Shown here piece by piece: positions 17,138 to 24,644 of a stretch of 64,000 nucleotides of DNA. Below the pieces are notes generated by a model that made no database searches, was not told where the DNA came from, and saw only the letters and a list, made by a program, of their open reading frames with translations. The stretch is taken from the NCBI GenBank assembly GCA_001604565.1, contig LVBV01000007.1:62001-126000 (forward strand), in the 5' to 3' direction. This DNA comes from Puniceicoccales bacterium Verruco_01. GTDB taxonomy: Bacteria > Verrucomicrobiota > Verrucomicrobiia > Opitutales > Oceanipulchritudinaceae. The position numbers were made by a program, and so were the translations under genes. Numbering within the stretch: the stretch's first letter is position 1; the number at the start of each line of letters is the position of its first letter.

Positions 17138-18376
17138 TCACTCCTCTTCCGCGGCGATCCTTTCGTCGATGGCGGCGCGCAGGCACGCGGCGTTGCGACG
17201 GGCGTCGAAGTTCGCCTCCACCCAGCCCCTCGCGCAGCGGCGCAGTTCCTCGCACACGGCGTCGTTTTCCTGAAGGCTCCGCAGGGCCGAGAGCCACTGG
17301 CCGGGCTCCTCCATGCGGACGAGAAGGCCGTTGATCCCGCCGGTCAGGACCTCCGGAATCGCCCCCACGGGCGTGGAGACGACGGGCACGCCGTGCGCCA
17401 TCGCCTCGGCAAGGGCGTTCGGCAGGCCGTCGCGGTCGCCGCTTGGGGCGATGTGGCCGGTGAAAACAAACACGTCGGCCCAGTCGAGCTGCCGGGCCAC
17501 GCCTGCCTCGTCCAACCAGCCGGTGAAAAGGACGCGGCTCCCAAGGCCGAGCGCCTCTACCAGTCCCCGCAGCTGGGCCTCCAGCGGTCCCGCGCCGACA
17601 AGGTGGGCCTCGAAGGAAAGGCCCGCCTTCGCGAGGGCCGCATACAGGCGGATCTGGCGGCGGAAGCCTTTCTTTTCCACAAACCTGCCGACGCTCACGA
17701 TCCGCAGGAGCGAGCGGTCCCGCCGCAGCGGCTTGATCGCGAAGGGCAGTTGTTCCAGCCCCCGGCGGACGACGAGGATTTTTTGCGGATCGCACCCGGT
17801 GGCGATCACGCGGCCCCGCGCGGCCATCGTGCTGCAATGGACAAGCGTGGCATCCCGGATCTTGAGGGGCAACAGCCAGTCGCCCCCGTCCTCGAAAACG
17901 TCGTAGGCGTGCGCGCCCATCGTATAGGGAATGCCCGTCATGCCCCGCAGGACCCATGCGGCGGCGGCGGGCATCGTGGCCCACACCGCGTGCGTCCGGC
18001 GCACACCGGCCTGCTTCATCTCCGCCGCGAGCAGCACGGCGCAGCCGATCCCGCGCCAGTTCTCGCCGAAGTTGAGCCACGAGGGAATGTCGCGGTCGAG
18101 CATCCTCTCGAACAGCTCGCGAAACACCCACGGGTGGCGGATGAGCGCGAGCGGCGCCTTCCAGAAGAGGGTCAGCATCTCGGCAAGGGGGATCTTCCGC
18201 ACCGTTTCGGAGTCCTCGCCGCCCCAGAGGGAGACGACGCTGACCGGAACCCCCAGCGCGCGCACCGCCGCCAGTTCCCGGCGCAGGAACGTCTCGCTCG
18301 GCGCGCCGAACGTGGTGAAGAGATAGACGACGCCTCCACGGGCCGGTTTTGCGGACCGTTTCGGGCGAAGGGTCAT
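17138..18376 (-). CDS. Glycosyltransferase family 4
   Basis: The 412-residue product has a GT-B fold. The C-terminal nucleotide-sugar half begins IVSVGRFVEKKGFRRQIRLY (about 205) and carries the E-x7-E-like element in DGLPNALAEAMAHGVPVVST (about 315-335). The N-terminal acceptor half starts with LFTTFGAPSETFLRRE, typical of exopolysaccharide and lipid GT4 enzymes. It overlaps the upstream glycosyltransferase gene by four bases (ATGA), so the two are translationally coupled. In this context it may add a second sugar to a lipid acceptor. Donor and acceptor are not known. Confidence 0.92.
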   Translation of the reverse strand: MTLRPKRSAKPARGGVVYLFTTFGAPSETFLRRELAAVRALGVPVSVVSLWGGEDSETVRKIPLAEMLTLFWKAPLALIRHPWVFRELFERMLDRDIPSWLNFGENWRGIGCAVLLAAEMKQAGVRRTHAVWATMPAAAAWVLRGMTGIPYTMGAHAYDVFEDGGDWLLPLKIRDATLVHCSTMAARGRVIATGCDPQKILVVRRGLEQLPFAIKPLRRDRSLLRIVSVGRFVEKKGFRRQIRLYAALAKAGLSFEAHLVGAGPLEAQLRGLVEALGLGSRVLFTGWLDEAGVARQLDWADVFVFTGHIAPSGDRDGLPNALAEAMAHGVPVVSTPVGAIPEVLTGGINGLLVRMEEPGQWLSALRSLQENDAVCEELRRCARGWVEANFDARRNAACLRAAIDERIAAEEE

Positions 18377-19551
18377 GCTTCCACTTTCTCCGGGACGGCC
18401 CCGCGCGCAAGCGCAATCAGCCGCTTTGCGAAGTCTTCGGGGCGGTCGTTTCTCTTCAGGGCCGCAAGAGCGGATTTGAGGCGGCTCACCCGCTCCGGAT
18501 TCTCGATCAGGCCGCGCACAATCTCTCCGAACTCGGCGGCGCTTGTGAACTCCAGCGCGGCGCCGTGACCGGTGAAGTAGCGGAGCGTCAGCCGCTCCTG
18601 CGGCATCACTCCGCCGAGGAGGTTGAAGAGGATGGGGACGCCGTTGTAGAGGGCCTCCGCCGTGGTGTTCGCCCCGCCCCGGGCCGCCACGCAGTCGCTC
18701 GCCTGAAGGAGTGTCTGCACCCGTTGCGAGTAACCCTCTACGAAGAGGGGGTACTCCGGATGGGCCGCCTTCCATTTTGCGATTTTTCGCGCGGCGGCGG
18801 CGCTTTTCCCACAGAAGGCGACGGCCTGCGTCCCGGGAATGCCGGCAAGTTGATCCAGCAGGCGCACATGGTTGTTCGCTCCCGCCGCCCCGGCGGCGAG
18901 AAGCACGGTGAATCGCTCCGGGTCGAGCCCGAGGCTCTGGCGGAACACCCTGCGCTCATCCGCAGTAAGCGGTTTCTCGAAGGCTCTTGGCGGCAATAGG
19001 TTGCAGAATGTTTCCGCCCTCTCCGCGGGCATGCCGCAAAGGAGGGCGAATTCCCAGGCGTCGGACGTGCGGGCGACGAAGAGATCCGCGCTCTTCTCCA
19101 CCCAGTTGCGGGAAAAACCGAAGCCGCCGGACCATTCCCCGCAGTAGGTTGCCGTGCGCACGGATGTCCCCAGTGTCTCGCGGGCGCACTGGAAGTAGCC
19201 CCGGTTCAGGCAGTCGTGCATGCTGACGACAAGATCCGGGCGGAAATCGCGAAGGAGCCTCACGAAGTAACTCCGCCCGAAGGAAAGGCGCTCCCCCTGC
19301 ATCCGGGCGAAGCCCTCGGCGATGAACCAGTACACGTTGTGCAGGGTCGGCGCTGTTCTTTGGATCGTGTTGTACACCCACACGCCGAAGCGGGGGAGCC
19401 AGCTCGAATTTTCGAGCAGATGCTCCACGCGGACGCAGGCGCCCGCCGCCTCCAGCCACTGGGCAAGCGAATACGCGCGGCTGTCGTGCCCGCCGCCCGT
19501 CGAGGAGGTGAGGATCAAAATGCGCGGCGCGTTCTTGGCGACTTCAGACAT
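18373..19551 (-). CDS. MGDG synthase/MurG-like glycosyltransferase
   Basis: The 392-residue product resembles the processive diacylglycerol glycosyltransferase group (monogalactosyl-DAG synthase, GT28). The N-terminal motif ILILTSSTGGGHDSRA (about 10-25) matches the GGGH signature, and the C-terminal half has ASDCVAARGGANTTAEAL (about 290) followed by GVPILFN and LGGVMPQE, the usual donor-binding elements. Such enzymes act on membrane lipid acceptors at the inner face. It overlaps the ketosynthase gene by eight bases and the GT4 gene by four bases. The start at 19551 is favoured because the extra upstream residues (MAERTSLSSSP) lie inside the ketosynthase gene and are not conserved-looking. 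Confidence 0.85.
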   Translation of the reverse strand: MSEVAKNAPRILILTSSTGGGHDSRAYSLAQWLEAAGACVRVEHLLENSSWLPRFGVWVYNTIQRTAPTLHNVYWFIAEGFARMQGERLSFGRSYFVRLLRDFRPDLVVSMHDCLNRGYFQCARETLGTSVRTATYCGEWSGGFGFSRNWVEKSADLFVARTSDAWEFALLCGMPAERAETFCNLLPPRAFEKPLTADERRVFRQSLGLDPERFTVLLAAGAAGANNHVRLLDQLAGIPGTQAVAFCGKSAAAARKIAKWKAAHPEYPLFVEGYSQRVQTLLQASDCVAARGGANTTAEALYNGVPILFNLLGGVMPQERLTLRYFTGHGAALEFTSAAEFGEIVRGLIENPERVSRLKSALAALKRNDRPEDFAKRLIALARGAVPEKVEA

Positions 19552-20803
19552 GGGAGAAGACGAAAGAGACGTTCGCTCCGCCAAAACCGCTCGAATTGCT
19601 CATCGCGAGGGTCACCTTCCCCGCGCGGCTCTCCCGGATCACGTTGACGCCCGCGGCCTCGGCGTCGGGGTTCGCGATGTGGGCCGAGCCCGGCATGAAA
19701 TTTTCCTCCATCGCAAGGAGCGTGAAGGCGTTTTCCATGACGCTGGAGAGCGAAAGCGCGTGGCCGGTCAGGGCCTTGGTGCTGCTCACCGCCACCCTTG
19801 CACCGGGCCCGAAAACCCGTCGGATCGCCTTGAGTTCCGCAGCGTCGCCCGCCTGCGTGGAGGTGGCGTGGGCGTTCAGGTAGTCGATGGAGCCGGGCGT
19901 CACCTGCGCCGCGGCGAGGGCGTTTTCCATCGCGCGGGCGATTCCGTCGCCCTCCGGGTGCGGCATCATGCTGTGCCAGCCGTCGCTCGCCTGGCCCCAT
20001 CCCGCGATTTTCCCGTAGATGTGAGCGCCACGGGCCTTCGCTTTCTCCTCCTCCTCAAGGATCATCGTCACCGCGCCGCCCGTGCCCACGAAGCCGTCGC
20101 GGTCGCGATCGAAGGGACGGGACGCCGTCTCCGGATCGGGATTGGTGGAGAGGGCGCGGATGCCGTCGAAGGGAAGGATCGTCTCGGCGTTGCAGTCCTC
20201 CGCGCCGACGACGAGCATCGCGTCCTGCCGCCCGAGGGCGATCTCGTCCGCCGCGTGGCCCAGAGCGTGCCCGCTGGAGGCGCAGGCCGAGACGAATCCC
20301 GTGGAGCTGCCGAGGATTTTGAAGAAGCTAACGAGGTTGAAATTGAGCGTGCCCGCAATGGAGGAGACAATGCCGTGCGGCGGGCAGCGGCGCGGGCCGA
20401 ACTTCTTGAGCCTGTCCAGATTCGCGTAGAGGTTCGCGGCGCTGCCGCTGGAGGCGGTGTACATGCCTGTCCGCGCGCTGGACACCTGATCGGGGGAAAG
20501 CCCCGAATCGGCGATCGCCCGCGCCGTGGCATAGACAGCGTAGGCGCCGTGCGGAGGCAGGCTCCGCAGGGTTTCGAGCTTCATCGCCGGCATCCCGGCG
20601 GGAAAGGTCCAGTCCTCCGGATCGGGGGAATCGACGCCGAAGCCGCCGACGATCCCTGCGAGCTTCACGCGCAGGTCGGGTTTGTCGAAGGGCGGGTAGG
20701 GGCGGATGCCGTGGCGCAGCTCGCGCAGGTTCTCCGTCACCGCCTCCCTGGAGAGGCCGATGCAGGTGGCAAAGCCAAGGCCCGTTACGACGACGTTTCG
20801 CAT
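19544..20803 (-). CDS. Beta-ketoacyl-ACP synthase (FabF/FabB-type)
   Basis: This enzyme elongates an acyl chain by condensing malonyl-ACP with an acyl donor. The 419-residue product has the complete KAS catalytic set: Cys174 in SACASSGHA, His312 in NAHATSTQAGD, and Lys343/His348 in STKALTGH, with the C-terminal NSSGFGGANVS loop. The stretch after His348 (ALSLSSVMENAF) differs from the common SLGAAG of FabF, so it is probably a specialised rather than housekeeping enzyme. It overlaps the ACP-dehydratase fusion by 19 bases and the downstream glycosyltransferase by eight. No ketoreductase or acyltransferase is in the window, so those functions must be borrowed. Confidence 0.92.
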   Translation of the reverse strand: MRNVVVTGLGFATCIGLSREAVTENLRELRHGIRPYPPFDKPDLRVKLAGIVGGFGVDSPDPEDWTFPAGMPAMKLETLRSLPPHGAYAVYATARAIADSGLSPDQVSSARTGMYTASSGSAANLYANLDRLKKFGPRRCPPHGIVSSIAGTLNFNLVSFFKILGSSTGFVSACASSGHALGHAADEIALGRQDAMLVVGAEDCNAETILPFDGIRALSTNPDPETASRPFDRDRDGFVGTGGAVTMILEEEEKAKARGAHIYGKIAGWGQASDGWHSMMPHPEGDGIARAMENALAAAQVTPGSIDYLNAHATSTQAGDAAELKAIRRVFGPGARVAVSSTKALTGHALSLSSVMENAFTLLAMEENFMPGSAHIANPDAEAAGVNVIRESRAGKVTLAMSNSSGFGGANVSFVFSHV

Positions 20804-21645
20804 GGGGCGGGAGAGTTGACCGTCTGCGGCGCGGCGGAGTCCGGCATCGGGCCGAAGGCGAGGGTGAGCTCGCCGATCGTGGCGGCCTTCTCGCCGCCGG
20901 AAAGAACGTTGCCGGAGAAGGTGGCAAGCGGCGGATGGACGCGCAGGAGCTTCACCTCCAGCGTGAGACAATCGCCCGGGCGGCAGACCTTGAGGCACCG
21001 GATGGCGTCGGCAGAGGAAAACCACGCCTTCCCGTCCGCGGCGGCGAATTCCTCCCGCCCGCTCTTTAGGATGTAAAGGCAGGCGAGCTGTCCCACGGCC
21101 TCCATGAGGATCGACGCGGGGAAAACGGGATTTTGGGGAAAGTGCGCCGCGAGGATGGGCTGTGCCGCCCTTGCATCCAGAACGCCGCTTGCCGCATCGC
21201 CCTCGATCCGCGCGCTTTCCACAAAGCGGAAGGCCGCGCCCATGGGCAGGGCTGCCGCCACAGCCTCGCACGAAAGACTCACCGGGGGCTTGGGCGGGAC
21301 AAAGGCGATGCCCCGGATCTTGGCGTCCATGTATTTCTTCACGTCACCGATCGTGCGCAGGGTGCGCAGTTCCTCATCCGGCGCGGAAACCTGCATCACC
21401 TGCTCGATCGTCATCACGATCTCCACCATCATGAGCGAGTCGATCGCAAGCTCGTCGAAGAGGCGGGCCGAATCGTCGGCACTGCGCACCTTTTCGCGCA
21501 TCGCGGGCTCGGCAAAGCGCTCGATGACGCCGAGGACGATCGCGGGTGCCAGGGCCGGGTCGCGGCTCGTCTGGAACGCAATCGCCGCCTCCACCGCCTG
21601 CGGAGGGCAGCGTCGCATCGTCTCGGTCACTTCTTCCGGAGTCAT
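20785..21645 (-). CDS. Acyl carrier protein fused to a FabZ-like dehydratase
   Basis: The 286-residue product joins two domains. Residues about 40-110 are an acyl carrier protein with the phosphopantetheine serine in ELAIDSLMMVEI (Ser70). Residues about 120-265 are a hotdog-fold 3-hydroxyacyl-ACP dehydratase: AAHFPQNPVFPASILMEAVG keeps the catalytic His168 and Glu182 in the FabZ spacing, although the usual GHFPGxPxxPG is altered. The tail (270-286) is Pro/Ser-rich. The start at 21645 is the first ATG that leads directly into the N-terminal helix; the reading from 21756 adds a basic, non-conserved leader. It opens the coupled operon with the ketosynthase and two glycosyltransferases. Confidence 0.85.
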   Translation of the reverse strand: MTPEEVTETMRRCPPQAVEAAIAFQTSRDPALAPAIVLGVIERFAEPAMREKVRSADDSARLFDELAIDSLMMVEIVMTIEQVMQVSAPDEELRTLRTIGDVKKYMDAKIRGIAFVPPKPPVSLSCEAVAAALPMGAAFRFVESARIEGDAASGVLDARAAQPILAAHFPQNPVFPASILMEAVGQLACLYILKSGREEFAAADGKAWFSSADAIRCLKVCRPGDCLTLEVKLLRVHPPLATFSGNVLSGGEKAATIGELTLAFGPMPDSAAPQTVNSPAPCETSS

Positions 21646-21703
21646 CGGCAGGAGTAAACGTGCCGCGCGCTTGCCAAGTTTCAGTTCCTGGGAGTGTGTG
21701 TAA

Positions 21704-21731
21704 ATACGCCTCCCACCGGAATGCGGCGTAT
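21704..21731. promoter_or_regulatory. Inverted repeat, possible operator of the acyl/glycosyl operon
   Basis: ATACGCC (21704-21710) and GGCGTAT (21725-21731) are perfect seven-base arms with a 14-base spacer, a centre-to-centre distance of 21 bp, about two turns of DNA. It lies 58 bp before the ACP-dehydratase start and 78 bp before galE, in their shared divergent region. This geometry fits a dimeric repressor. No binding protein is known. Confidence 0.4.
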
Positions 21732-21808
21732 CCCTGGTCCGCCTATTCCCGGACATTCCCGGGCCGGACCTCTTGACGATGGACCGCGCGGGCGCTTACC
21801 TTGGAGGC

Positions 21809-22792
21809 ATGAACGTTCTCGTCATTGGCGGAGCCGGTTATATCGGGAGCCACTGCGTGCGGCAGCTTGCCGCGGCGGGGCACAGGCCGGTCGTCCTCGA
21901 CAACCTTTCCTACGGGCACCGCGCCGCCGTCGCACCGGAAGTGCCCTTTTATGTGGGCGACCTCGGGGACCGGAAGACCGTGACGGATCTTCTCCGCAGG
22001 GAAAAGATCGAGCTCGTCATGCACTTTGCGGCCTATGCCTTCGTCGGCGAATCGGTCGCAGAGCCCCTCAAGTATTACGAGAACAACTCCGCCAAGCCCG
22101 TGCAGATGCTCCTTGCGATGAAGGACGCAGGGGTGTCGAAGTTTGTTTTCTCCTCCACCTGCGCCACCTTCGGCATCCCGAAGGAAATGCCGATCCACGA
22201 GAACCTTCCGCAGGCGCCGATCAATCCCTACGGGCAGACCAAGCTCGACATGGAGAACATGCTGAAGGCCTGTGCGAGGGCCTACGGACTCTCCTTCGCG
22301 GCCTTCCGCTACTTCAACGCCGCCGGCGCCGCCGAGGACGGCACGATCGGCGAGGATCACAAGCCCGAGACGCACCTCATCCCGCTGGCCATTGCGGCGG
22401 CGGCGGGCACGGGCCCGGCGCTCAAGGTCTTTGGCGATGATTATCCGACGCCCGACGGCACGTGCCTACGCGATTACGTGCACGTGGACGACCTTTCCCG
22501 CGCGCACATTGCGGTCTTCGACAAACTGGCGACGCCCGGCACCGGCCTCTTCTACAACCTCGGCACCGGTAATCCCGCGAGCGTCCTAGAGATCATCCGT
22601 TCCGTGGAGGCCGTGACGGGACTCAAGGTCCCCTATTCGATGGCACAGCGCCGCGCGGGCGATCCCCCGGCCCTGTACGCGGATTCGCGCAAGGCGGTGG
22701 CGGAGCTCAGCTGGAAGATCAAATTCCCGCAGGTCGGCGCCCTGATCGAGACGGCGTGGAAGTGGCACCGCACCCATCCAAAGGGTTTCTGA
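21809..22792 (+). CDS. galE: UDP-glucose 4-epimerase
   Basis: GalE interconverts UDP-glucose and UDP-galactose using bound NAD, feeding the Leloir pathway and glycan synthesis. The product from the ATG at 21809 is 327 residues. It has the NAD motif GGAGYIGSH (about 7-15), the catalytic serine/threonine region SSTCATFG (about 121-128) and the YGQTK tyrosine-lysine pair (about 148-152), followed by RYFNAAGAA. A strong ribosome site, TTGGAGG, lies just before the ATG and decides this start over an in-frame ATG at 21773. Divergent from the acyl/glycosyl operon, it could supply UDP-galactose to the MGDG synthase-like enzyme, which is inference. Confidence 0.96.
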   Translation: MNVLVIGGAGYIGSHCVRQLAAAGHRPVVLDNLSYGHRAAVAPEVPFYVGDLGDRKTVTDLLRREKIELVMHFAAYAFVGESVAEPLKYYENNSAKPVQMLLAMKDAGVSKFVFSSTCATFGIPKEMPIHENLPQAPINPYGQTKLDMENMLKACARAYGLSFAAFRYFNAAGAAEDGTIGEDHKPETHLIPLAIAAAAGTGPALKVFGDDYPTPDGTCLRDYVHVDDLSRAHIAVFDKLATPGTGLFYNLGTGNPASVLEIIRSVEAVTGLKVPYSMAQRRAGDPPALYADSRKAVAELSWKIKFPQVGALIETAWKWHRTHPKGF

Positions 22793-22875
22793 TTTCTCCA
22801 ACGCCCGAATCCTCTCGACGGGACTTCCCCTGCGGGAACATGATGGGTGCCATTCTCCCGCAACAAGAAACTGCG

Positions 22876-23337
22876 ATGAAGACCCTGCGCACTGTTTTCC
22901 CTGCCGTTTTTGCGGCAATCCTCCTTTGCCTTTCCGCCTGTTCGTCGGGCGAGTTCACGGCGGTCCCCGTGCCCCTGCACACGGATGTCGGGGCCGTCTA
23001 TGTGGTGGACGGCGGCACGGCGTGGCCCGACGAGCTTGCGCCCGCGATTGTGGGCAAGCTGGCGGAGATGGGATTTTTCACCCAGGTGGCGGGCGCGGAC
23101 GAGGTGCCGGAGGGCTCCACGACCCTCACCTGCTCGATCCGCATGACCAAGCGGACGATTCCCACGGTGAGTTACGTGCGTTTCGACGTGCGCAAGGAGG
23201 GACGACTCCTCGGGTATGCGATCTTCGACGACAACGGCGTCCCGGCTCTGGGCACCGTGGCGGACCGGATCGATCCGCTCCTTGCCCGGCTCTTCGCCTT
23301 CGTCAAGCCGCGCCCTGCGGATTCAACAGCGAAATAA
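22876..23337 (+). CDS. Predicted lipoprotein, function unknown
   Basis: The 153-residue product has a lipoprotein signal peptide: Lys at 3, hydrophobic core, and the lipobox LSAC with Cys at about 22. The mature part (about 24-153) has no recognised domain; it alternates short beta-strand-like stretches (TTLTCSIRMTKRTIPTVSYVRFDV) and ends in a basic tail. An outer-membrane or periplasmic role is likely. The 3' end overlaps the convergent hisN-like gene by 35 bp. Upstream ATGs at 22843 and 22846 are less likely because they place charged residues before the signal peptide. Confidence 0.8.
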   Translation: MKTLRTVFPAVFAAILLCLSACSSGEFTAVPVPLHTDVGAVYVVDGGTAWPDELAPAIVGKLAEMGFFTQVAGADEVPEGSTTLTCSIRMTKRTIPTVSYVRFDVRKEGRLLGYAIFDDNGVPALGTVADRIDPLLARLFAFVKPRPADSTAK

Positions 23338-24085
23338 TCTCTCCGTGGATCGAGGGGTGGGCTGCGACGCAGCTCTTGGCCGTCTCGGCCACGCCGCCAT
23401 CCCAGCCGGTGACCTTGGCTCCGGCTCCGCGCAGAACTGGAATGAGGGGCAGCAAATCCCACGCGTTCATGACGGGGTCGCACATCGCGGCCACGCCGCC
23501 CGACGCCACAAGGTAGTACCCGTAGCAGTCGCCCCAGGTGAAGACGCGGCGGACACTCCTTTTGAGGGCCGCCCAGCCCTCGGGGAAGCACTTCTCGCAG
23601 TCGGCAAGGTCCGTCGTGCAGACGATCGCCTTTGCGAGCGGCCCGGGCTCGCGCAGGCGCAGGGCTCGTCCGTTGAGGGTGGCGCTCTCCCCGTCGCCGA
23701 GGAGAAGCTGCCCCGTCGCGGGCAGGTTGATGACGCCGACGAGGGGTTTCCCCTCGCAAAGCAGGCAGATGAGGGTGCCGAACTGCGCGTTGTTCGCCGT
23801 GAAGCTCTTCGTGCCGTCCACGGGGTCCAGCACCCACTGGAAGGAGGCTCCCTTGTTCACTTCTCCGAATTCCTCGCCGAGGATTCCGTGGGTGGGGAAG
23901 TGCTGCGCGATCAGCTCGCGCATGCGCATCTCCGCACCCCGGTCGGCGGCGGTGACGGGCGTGTGGTCGCTCTTTTCGTCCACCTTCAAATCCGGCGCGG
24001 CGAAGTAGGGGAGGATCACCTTCGCGCTCTCGCGGGCCAGAAGGGTGGCGAAATCCTTGTAACGGCTGAGTTCTGCGGCGTTCAT
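23303..24085 (-). CDS. hisN: Histidinol-phosphatase (IMPase family, HisN-like)
   Basis: The 260-residue product is an inositol monophosphatase-fold, Mg-dependent phosphatase. The metal sites are GEEFGE (about 68-73) and WVLDPVDGTKSF (about 83-94), followed by the C-terminal MNAWDLLPLIPVLRGAGA element. The DPVDGTKSF plus GTLICLL pattern is typical of bacterial HisN, which removes phosphate from histidinol phosphate in histidine synthesis, and a hisC gene occurs at 49.6 kb. CysQ or inositol phosphatase activity is not excluded. It follows the Rrf2 regulator gene by 34 bp on the same strand, so the two may be co-transcribed. Confidence 0.78.
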   Translation of the reverse strand: MNAAELSRYKDFATLLARESAKVILPYFAAPDLKVDEKSDHTPVTAADRGAEMRMRELIAQHFPTHGILGEEFGEVNKGASFQWVLDPVDGTKSFTANNAQFGTLICLLCEGKPLVGVINLPATGQLLLGDGESATLNGRALRLREPGPLAKAIVCTTDLADCEKCFPEGWAALKRSVRRVFTWGDCYGYYLVASGGVAAMCDPVMNAWDLLPLIPVLRGAGAKVTGWDGGVAETAKSCVAAHPSIHGEIISLLNPQGAA

Positions 24086-24119
24086 TGCGGGAAGGCCGCA
24101 GTGTAGGTTCCGCACCGGC

Positions 24120-24533
24120 CTAGATAAAGTACATTTGGCTCGATTCCGCCGCCAGAATGTTCTGGAGGGTCCTCTTCGAGGCACTGTCCGCAAAGTCGCG
24201 GGAGAGGTCTCCCAATACCTTCGCCACGCAGGCCCCGGATTCCCCGCCCGGCTCCGCCGAGCATTCCAGTATCTCGCCGTCGATGGCCTTCACGATGTCC
24301 GCCACGGTGATTTCCGACGGTGAGCGGGCCAGAATGTAGCCGCCCTGTTTGCCGCGGCGCGAGTTGATGAGCCCTGCGTTGCGCAGCTCGTTCAGGATCT
24401 GCACGAGGTAGTTCGCGGGTACCTTTTCCTGATCGGCCAGCTCCTCGATGTGCGGCATTCGCCCGCCGCCGTGACTGCGCGCCAATTGCGCCAGCACGCG
24501 ACAGGCGTATTCCACCTTGCGCGAAATCTTCAT
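24120..24533 (-). CDS. Rrf2-family transcriptional regulator
   Basis: The 137-residue product starts MKISRKVEYACRVLAQLAR and has the winged helix of the Rrf2 family (about 1-85; EKVPANYLVQILNELRNAGLINSRRGKQGGYILAR). Only two cysteines sit in the effector loop (ECSAEPGGESGAC, about 93-106), whereas IscR/NsrR types use three for an iron-sulfur cluster. A cluster sensor is therefore uncertain; CymR/CysR-type control of sulfur genes is another option. It is between two IMPase-family genes and probably represses its own operon. Confidence 0.9.
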   Translation of the reverse strand: MKISRKVEYACRVLAQLARSHGGGRMPHIEELADQEKVPANYLVQILNELRNAGLINSRRGKQGGYILARSPSEITVADIVKAIDGEILECSAEPGGESGACVAKVLGDLSRDFADSASKRTLQNILAAESSQMYFI

Positions 24534-24548
24534 GCCGCAAGGATAACT

Positions 24549-24564
24549 CAACCATCTTGGGTTG
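24549..24564. promoter_or_regulatory. Inverted repeat upstream of the Rrf2 gene
   Basis: CAACC-6-GGTTG sits 16-31 bp before the Rrf2 start, in the 111-bp divergent region with the IMPase gene. Rrf2 regulators commonly bind such sites near their own start. The flanks are AT-rich (AACTCA and GCAAACCGTTAATTG). This is a candidate autoregulatory site only. Confidence 0.35.
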
Positions 24565-24644
24565 CAAACCGTTAATTGAAAATTGCGGCGCGCCGGTCCC
24601 ATTCCTGCGCTTGCGGGAAGGGCCGAGGCGGCTATCCTCGTGGC

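Noticed and set aside
21772-21800. A sigma-70 promoter TTGACG-17-TTACCT directly before galE.
   Set aside because: The predicted start would be only a couple of bases before the ATG and inside the ribosome site, so it is unlikely.
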